From: a virus
DNA length: 42,257 nucleotides
IMG/VR virus record: IMGVR_UViG_3300048806_000005
Coordinates: 1-42,257 of that record
Direction: 5' to 3' (one strand)
The notes beneath the pieces are model-generated. The model was given only the letters and a program-made list of their open reading frames with translations, was not told where the DNA came from and did not search any database. Of this stretch, positions 38,071 to 42,257 are shown piece by piece. How positions within the stretch are numbered: position 1 is the first letter of the stretch; every line of letters starts with the position of its first letter. The position numbers and the translations under genes were made by a program.

Positions 38071-38595
38071 ATGAGAGGGTGGACGCGGGCACTAGACCAA
38101 CCAACCACACAGGGCGGCCGGGTCGCCGTAAAGAGAAAGAAGCTGAAAGATCGAAAGAAAGAAGCCAGAAAAGCCAATCGCAAGGCCAGGCGTAAAGATA
38201 GCGCATGGGCTAGGGGTATCCCCTACTCAGAGTTTCTCAGTTCCCCGCATTGGCTAGACTTACGGCATGGGGCTATCACTAAATACGGCCTTACCTGCCA
38301 AATATGCGGCTCTGTGGCGGATAACTCCTCCGAGATGAACCTCCACCATTTTCAAGGGTACGGAATGAAAGGCCGGGAGACTTTATGCAACCTAGCTTGG
38401 ATATGTAGGGATTGTCACTATAATTGCCACTATGAGAGTCCCCTATTCGGCGGTGATGACGCCGTGATGAAGATACCGCTGCGACGCAAGTATCTTGAAC
38501 GGCGGTATCTCGATTTAGTGAAGGCACATAAAGCCAACAAGACCCACCGCTACCTAGACAGCCAATGCCAAGAAGCAATAGCTAGGGATAACTAA
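38071..38595 (+). CDS. HNH endonuclease
   Basis: 174 aa, AGGAGG five bases before ATG. A very basic N-terminus (VKRKKLKDRKKEARKANRKA) precedes an HNH core: CQICGS (about residue 76), LHHFQGYGMKGRETLCNLAW and CRDCHYNCHY. In many phages an HNH protein helps the terminase make packaging cuts; this one could do so, being encoded a few genes from the portal. A homing role is also possible because of the structured leader upstream. Confidence 0.82.
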   Translation: MRGWTRALDQPTTQGGRVAVKRKKLKDRKKEARKANRKARRKDSAWARGIPYSEFLSSPHWLDLRHGAITKYGLTCQICGSVADNSSEMNLHHFQGYGMKGRETLCNLAWICRDCHYNCHYESPLFGGDDAVMKIPLRRKYLERRYLDLVKAHKANKTHRYLDSQCQEAIARDN

Positions 38596-38643
38596 GCATA
38601 AGTTTATTATTAGTAGGTTACTATAAAGTAAAGGAGTGAATAG

Positions 38644-38802
38644 ATGCCAGAATACACGGATACCGCCGCCGCGGTTCCACTCCACGCACGGCGTCTTGCA
38701 TCGCCAGAAGCTAAGGAGTTCATACATAATAGCAATCTCATCAAGATCATCCGGCCGTCCACACGCTTTGACAAAGATGGCTACTATTCATGGTTCAAAT
38801 AA
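38644..38802 (+). CDS. 52-residue hypothetical protein
   Basis: ATG with AAAGGAG upstream. It has a Pro/Ala-containing start and a helical basic middle (EFIHNSNLIKIIRPSTRFDK), ending GYYSWFK. Its TAA is directly followed by the next ATG. No family is recognised. Confidence 0.55.
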   Translation: MPEYTDTAAAVPLHARRLASPEAKEFIHNSNLIKIIRPSTRFDKDGYYSWFK

Positions 38803-38991
38803 ATGGCTAGGAGAGCATCTGAATCTCGGCGCAGGTTCAAGGCAACCTCAGAGCATACAGCGCCTAGAGCGCAGCCTAATCACAAGCATAACTGGATCGC
38901 CAGAACAAAGCTAGACGACCTAGGTCGGACAATCAGCGGTTGGACATGCTCCATTTGTCATAAGGCAGACTACGTTGACTTAAGCTTTTAG
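38803..38991 (+). CDS. 62-residue protein with Cys pair
   Basis: Starts immediately after the preceding stop. An Arg/Ser-rich start is followed by HKHNWIARTKLDDLGRTISG and WTCSICHKADYVDLSF, where CSIC and the His residues could bind one metal ion. Possibly a small DNA- or protein-binding accessory of the HNH unit. Confidence 0.55.
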   Translation: MARRASESRRRFKATSEHTAPRAQPNHKHNWIARTKLDDLGRTISGWTCSICHKADYVDLSF

Positions 38992-39054
38992 ATGATTACA
39001 TAAGGCAGCTAGAGTTTCGGAGCTTCAAATTTAACTCTGACAGTATGCCAACAC

Positions 39055-39582
39055 TTAGTAGTGATACTTAGATTTATATTCTTGGTAGGCAATAGAGGCC
39101 TGCTCAGGGGTGGCATAAGTGCCTATATGTAGTTTTACCCCGTTACTTTGTATACGGGCAGCCCAACCCGTCTTTTGGTTTGCATATGTGACTCCTTTGT
39201 AACCCGACACCCCAGCAGGCCTCTCTCTTTGGTTAATAGCCTGAGTATTTCTATCCGCCCACCTACAGTTACACGGCTCGTAATCGCCATTATTATCGAT
39301 ACGATCTAATGAATAGTTGTTCGCTGGTTTTGGCCCCATATCCTCGTAGAAATTAGAAAAACTCCTAGCCCACCTGTCGCATACTTTTATCCCTCTTCCC
39401 CCATAGTCTTTCCACTGTTTTCTATTAGGGTTGAGACAACGGGTTTTCATAGCCTGCCAACTACCGTATTCAGAGATGTGTGGCTGGCGTGATCTCAAAT
39501 CTGCTCTATAGTGTGAAGGGCAGTAGAGTTTGTAGACTCTAACCCGTTCACAACCGTCTATGCTACACTGTTTGTAAGCCAT
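39055..39582 (-). CDS. Homing endonuclease, HNH-like with AP2 DNA-binding domain
   Basis: 175 aa. N-terminal [20 protein letters not shown] is a small zinc-binding motif. Residues about 39-118, with [32 protein letters not shown] and [17 protein letters not shown], match a widespread phage HNH-like nuclease family. The last 50 residues ([37 protein letters not shown]) are an AP2 DNA-binding domain. A free-standing selfish gene inserted behind the small zinc-ribbon gene. Confidence 0.88.
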   Translation of the reverse strand: MAYKQCSIDGCERVRVYKLYCPSHYRADLRSRQPHISEYGSWQAMKTRCLNPNRKQWKDYGGRGIKVCDRWARSFSNFYEDMGPKPANNYSLDRIDNNGDYEPCNCRWADRNTQAINQRERPAGVSGYKGVTYANQKTGWAARIQSNGVKLHIGTYATPEQASIAYQEYKSKYHY

Positions 39583-39610
39583 GCGGGTATCCTCCGTGTG
39601 GTTTATTTAG

Positions 39611-39766
39611 TTATTGCTTGGGCTTTGGTTCTGCCTTTATTCTAGTGGAATACCAACAATGCGTACAAGACCAGATTTCGTACTTCTTACCGAAGATGGC
39701 CTTGAACTTAGTTAGACGAAGCTCTTTGCTGCACTTTGGGCAAATTAAATAGGCTGGGTTGTTCAT
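39611..39766 (-). CDS. 51-residue zinc-ribbon protein
   Basis: Starts two bases after the portal stop. CPKCSK (about residue 9) and CTHCWY (about residue 34) form a four-Cys zinc ribbon, with a Lys-rich end. Similar tiny ribbons are common between phage structural genes. Function unknown. Confidence 0.65.
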   Translation of the reverse strand: MNNPAYLICPKCSKELRLTKFKAIFGKKYEIWSCTHCWYSTRIKAEPKPKQ

Positions 39767-39768
39767 AC

Positions 39769-41886
39769 CTACATTGTGGGCATTGCGCCGGGTCTATTCA
39801 AGTTGCCAATAGCCTCTGGATTGGTCGGAGTAGCTATCCCAGGAGCACCAGCCAGAGCGGATAGTCCTTGCGCTCCTTGCCCGCCCTGAGCGAATGGTGA
39901 GTTAGATGGAGCCTGAGTCGGCATAGCACCGCCACCTACCTGTGATTGCTGGCCTTGTGGAGCGCCTGGAGCGCCTGTAGGCGGCATCATAGGCATAGGT
40001 GGCGCAGTTATCGACTGCACATCCATAGCCATCGTAGAGAGCAGCTGTGTGCGTCTGGCAAGGCTCTGCTTCTCGGCATCTATGTGAGCCAGCAGTGCTT
40101 GACGAGCCATCGGATCAGACATAAGGAACTTATCAGACACAAGTTGCTTAGAGTGAGCCAGTAAGTGTTCTGCCTCCACGTCGTCACGGGGCTTGGTGTC
40201 TTTACCGGCCATAATATCAATAAAGTCCACGGTAGCATCACGGTCAGCATCATAGTCTTGGTGCTGGCTTGTCATAGCACTTGGATTGAGTTTGAACTTT
40301 AGCCAGTTGTCGAAGCGCTCATGCGGGTCATCCAGACCAAGATCACTGTATAGGTCATATGGGCTGATAAGACCAAGTTGAGCAAGTTGCAAGGCTACAG
40401 CCTGGGCACGCTGTTTGTCGTGAGGCAAGAAACTACCACTGCGTACTGATACCTTAGCTCCAGACTCAATCTTGTCCGAGGTCATCTCGATGTTATCGAA
40501 CGTACCGTTAGCGGAGCTGTGGGTGAAGTAGTGCGGGTCATCATAGTAGACCTTCATCATCTGAGCCAGGTATTTGTAATACGTGTCCATAGCCCTATCG
40601 ATACAGCGTACTATGGCGTCTTGGCGCATCTGAGCTTGATTACGTTGCATAAGGTCTTGGCCAAGTGTAGCCTGACTGCCACTACTCGTTCCTGTAAACT
40701 GCGTAGGAGTACCAAGCATAGCGTGGACAGTATTGCTCATGTCACGCTTGTCTTCCAGCACGAAGCTAGGTAGAAAGTGCGGTGGAACATTGATCATAGC
40801 CTTAGAAACGTCACTACCTGCCACTACAATCTTTTGATTAGGATCACCAGTGAGATTCTCGGCGTCTTCCATCGTAAAGTAGTCGCCCGCAAACACCTGG
40901 ACACCGTTAGCAGTATCGGCGTTCTCCATGATCTGTCGGCCACGCTTATTGAGTACTTGTTGCAGATTGGCAGCTTGTTCTACGGGTGTAGTCTGATCTA
41001 TCCAGTGCGAACCGTCATTGATGAAGTTAATCGGCACAAACGGTTTTATTGGGTACGGCAAGATGTTGGATTGTGGCTTCTCATAGAGATAATTCGGATT
41101 CTTCTTCTTATCGAGAATAAGGTCACCGAAATACCACATAACGGCCTCTCCGGGCTTATTGTCTTGGTAATAGGTGAACCAGACCTCCCGATACACAACA
41201 ATATCGCCTAAATGACTGGTTTCTCCGTTTTCTCCGTCTCTGACGTCTCTGATACGAAGTTGATCGTAGATTTCTTTCTTCTTGGAAGGGAACTTTGAGA
41301 CAAGTTCTGATACCGAGGCTTTTAAGATATGGCAAATAAACTCAGGATTCTCGCCTAATGGAGCGTTCTTGTCGATGATTACATGCGCCGGATCAATTCT
41401 TAGAGGGACAATATCACCATTCGGGCCATAATTTTCGTCCCAAACGAACTTTATTAGGCCAATCCGCTTCAAAAGTAAGTCACGGGTGGTGCATTCCATC
41501 TTTTTATCGAGATTATGCTCGTTAGAGTGGCACTCAAACACCTTTTCGAGGTCACAAGCAAGCGTTCTGGACTCTATATCATCATATCGGGCGGGAGACA
41601 CGTCCGCTTGGGCTGGTTTTGCCGATACGTAGGCCACAATTGACTCTACGCCTACGAAAATCTGGTTATCTACATAAGGGATCTGGTGCTGGTAGAGTCT
41701 AGACTCCTCGATATGGCGACCAAGGTGCATTCTAACATTTTCAATACGATGCTGATAAAGGTTATGGCCTTGCGGGTCGTCCCAGTAGTTCTTGGAGTTC
41801 TCAACCCGGCGGTGAACTGACTCTAAAAGCTCCCTGTCGTCTAGCGATAGGTCTAGCGTAGGTAAAATATCAACAACACCGTCCAT
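39769..41886 (-). CDS. Portal protein
   Basis: 705 aa. The dodecameric portal is the DNA gate at one capsid vertex and docks TerL and the adaptor. RRVENSKNYWDDPQGHNLYQ and YVDNQIFVGVESIVAYVSAK mark the N-terminal domain. NFINDGSHWIDQTTPVEQAA and NLQQVLNKRGRQIMENADTA belong to the crown and wing, and GSQATLGQDLMQRNQAQMRQ to the stem region. The C-terminus is Pro/Gln/Gly-rich. The start is uncertain: the frame stays open upstream to about 41970 without a standard start, encoding coding-like sequence, while the best ribosome site (GAGGAGG, 41949-41955) is followed by an out-of-frame ATG. Confidence 0.9.
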   Translation of the reverse strand: MDGVVDILPTLDLSLDDRELLESVHRRVENSKNYWDDPQGHNLYQHRIENVRMHLGRHIEESRLYQHQIPYVDNQIFVGVESIVAYVSAKPAQADVSPARYDDIESRTLACDLEKVFECHSNEHNLDKKMECTTRDLLLKRIGLIKFVWDENYGPNGDIVPLRIDPAHVIIDKNAPLGENPEFICHILKASVSELVSKFPSKKKEIYDQLRIRDVRDGENGETSHLGDIVVYREVWFTYYQDNKPGEAVMWYFGDLILDKKKNPNYLYEKPQSNILPYPIKPFVPINFINDGSHWIDQTTPVEQAANLQQVLNKRGRQIMENADTANGVQVFAGDYFTMEDAENLTGDPNQKIVVAGSDVSKAMINVPPHFLPSFVLEDKRDMSNTVHAMLGTPTQFTGTSSGSQATLGQDLMQRNQAQMRQDAIVRCIDRAMDTYYKYLAQMMKVYYDDPHYFTHSSANGTFDNIEMTSDKIESGAKVSVRSGSFLPHDKQRAQAVALQLAQLGLISPYDLYSDLGLDDPHERFDNWLKFKLNPSAMTSQHQDYDADRDATVDFIDIMAGKDTKPRDDVEAEHLLAHSKQLVSDKFLMSDPMARQALLAHIDAEKQSLARRTQLLSTMAMDVQSITAPPMPMMPPTGAPGAPQGQQSQVGGGAMPTQAPSNSPFAQGGQGAQGLSALAGAPGIATPTNPEAIGNLNRPGAMPTM

Positions 41887-41957
41887 ATCCCGCAGGTTAT
41901 CTACGGCATTATCGCTATAGGGGACGTTAAAATAGAGAGCGATGACATCCTCCTCAT

Positions 41958-41991
41958 AAAAAGCAAATGACCACCGTTCTGGCGGTGGCCT
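41958..41991 (-). terminator. Hairpin family copy (before portal gene)
   Basis: Minus strand: TATGATTAGGGCAGGAGGCC, then CCACCG-ccagaa-CGGTGG type pairing and a T-rich CATTTGCTTTTTATG that runs into the ribosome site GAGGAGG. Confidence 0.65.
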
Positions 41992-42059
41992 CCTGCCCTA
42001 ATCATACATTCTTAGCCTTTCTTTTCCAATAATTTATACGAGCACGCTCATTAGTAAAC

Positions 42060-42088
42060 AAAAGACCGCCTGGGAGGCGGCGGCCTTT
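42060..42088 (-). terminator. Hairpin family copy (first of the portal leader)
   Basis: Minus strand: TATGATTATGGCAAAGGCC, then GCCGCCTCCCAGGCGGTC and TTTTG. It lies about 70 bases upstream of the second copy, so the portal has two hairpins in series. They share TATGATTA-T/G-GGCA before the stem. Confidence 0.7.
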
Positions 42089-42143
42089 GCCATAATCATA
42101 GCTTATTGGAACAGTATGCGGTAGATACAGTTGCACTTAGCTA

Positions 42144-42203
42144 TTATTGCGTTTTCTTCTTTTCCCAGAATCTATCTTCTAGCGACCTACGTTTATGCCC
42201 CAT
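42144..42203 (-). CDS. 19-residue basic microprotein (tentative)
   Basis: ATG with AAGGTG upstream encodes MGHKRRSLEDRFWEKKKTQ. It lies before the portal leader hairpins. Very short, so chance is possible; the ribosome site and strongly charged content are the only support. Confidence 0.3.
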   Translation of the reverse strand: MGHKRRSLEDRFWEKKKTQ

Positions 42204-42257
42204 ATCGCACCTTATTATGTAAGTACAGTGTATCACATACAGGGTTCTACATGAACA

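Noticed and set aside
1-42257. Integrase or repressor for lysogeny
   Set aside because: No tyrosine or serine integrase was recognised and the only helix-turn-helix proteins (6801, 37235) are not clear phage repressors, so lysogeny cannot be claimed.

Overview
The window is almost a whole genome of a tailed double-stranded DNA bacteriophage (Caudoviricetes). It encodes a large terminase, portal, scaffold-like protein, HK97-fold-like major capsid protein, adaptor and tail proteins, a holin/endolysin cassette and a compact replication/recombination region. No tape measure, sheath or tube gene is recognisable, so a short-tailed (podovirus-like) virion is the best guess. TGA is a normal stop codon here: several ATGA and TAATG start/stop overlaps depend on it, so the standard bacterial code applies. 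The host cannot be named. Strong AGGAGG ribosome sites, two CHAP hydrolases, a parS-like site of the chromosomal ParB type and one sorting-signal-like tail are compatible with a Gram-positive-like or Patescibacteria-like host, but this is only an inference.

Layout. 1-3616 (minus): recA-like gene, then the large terminase, which carries one complete intein, the first residues of a second intein at the window edge, and an in-frame TAA inside its ATP-binding P-loop. 3617-4387: control region with an inverted repeat, a parS-like 16-mer, short tandem repeats and a good sigma70 promoter. 4276-12568 (mostly plus): early genes, mostly small and translationally coupled, including a NinG-like HNH protein, a Cas4/RecB-like nuclease, an SSB-tail protein, a pentapeptide-repeat protein, a cluster of duplicated microgenes and a secreted CHAP protein. 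A small-terminase-like gene sits alone on the minus strand at 4889-5233. 12569-14384 (minus): lysis cassette. 14470-17188 (plus): an island of six overlapping genes led by complete groES and groEL. 17181-37597 (minus): virion genes. 37598-38991 (plus): a promoter, a structured leader, an HNH gene and two small genes. 39055-42257 (minus): a homing endonuclease, a zinc-ribbon protein and the portal.

Most virion transcription units are preceded by one member of a family of GC-rich hairpins ending in a T-run, placed between a TATA-like hexamer and the ribosome site. Ten copies or variants were found, all oriented for minus-strand transcription. Genes without a hairpin are start/stop-coupled to the gene before them. 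This suggests that late-gene output is set by repeated leader attenuators or terminators.

The ends do not close into a circle: joining base 1 to base 42257 would stop the terminase frame after three more codons, inside the second intein. The genome is therefore probably linearised within that intein, and the missing piece would hold the rest of the intein and the end of the terminase.

The strongest candidates for new biology are the terminase gene (two inteins plus a stop in the P-loop that a 6-nt ribosomal hop would repair exactly), the hairpin family, the duplicated ITVEQ microgenes, the phage groES-groEL operon, the parS-like site and the secreted DUF3494 (ice-binding-type) protein between scaffold and capsid genes.
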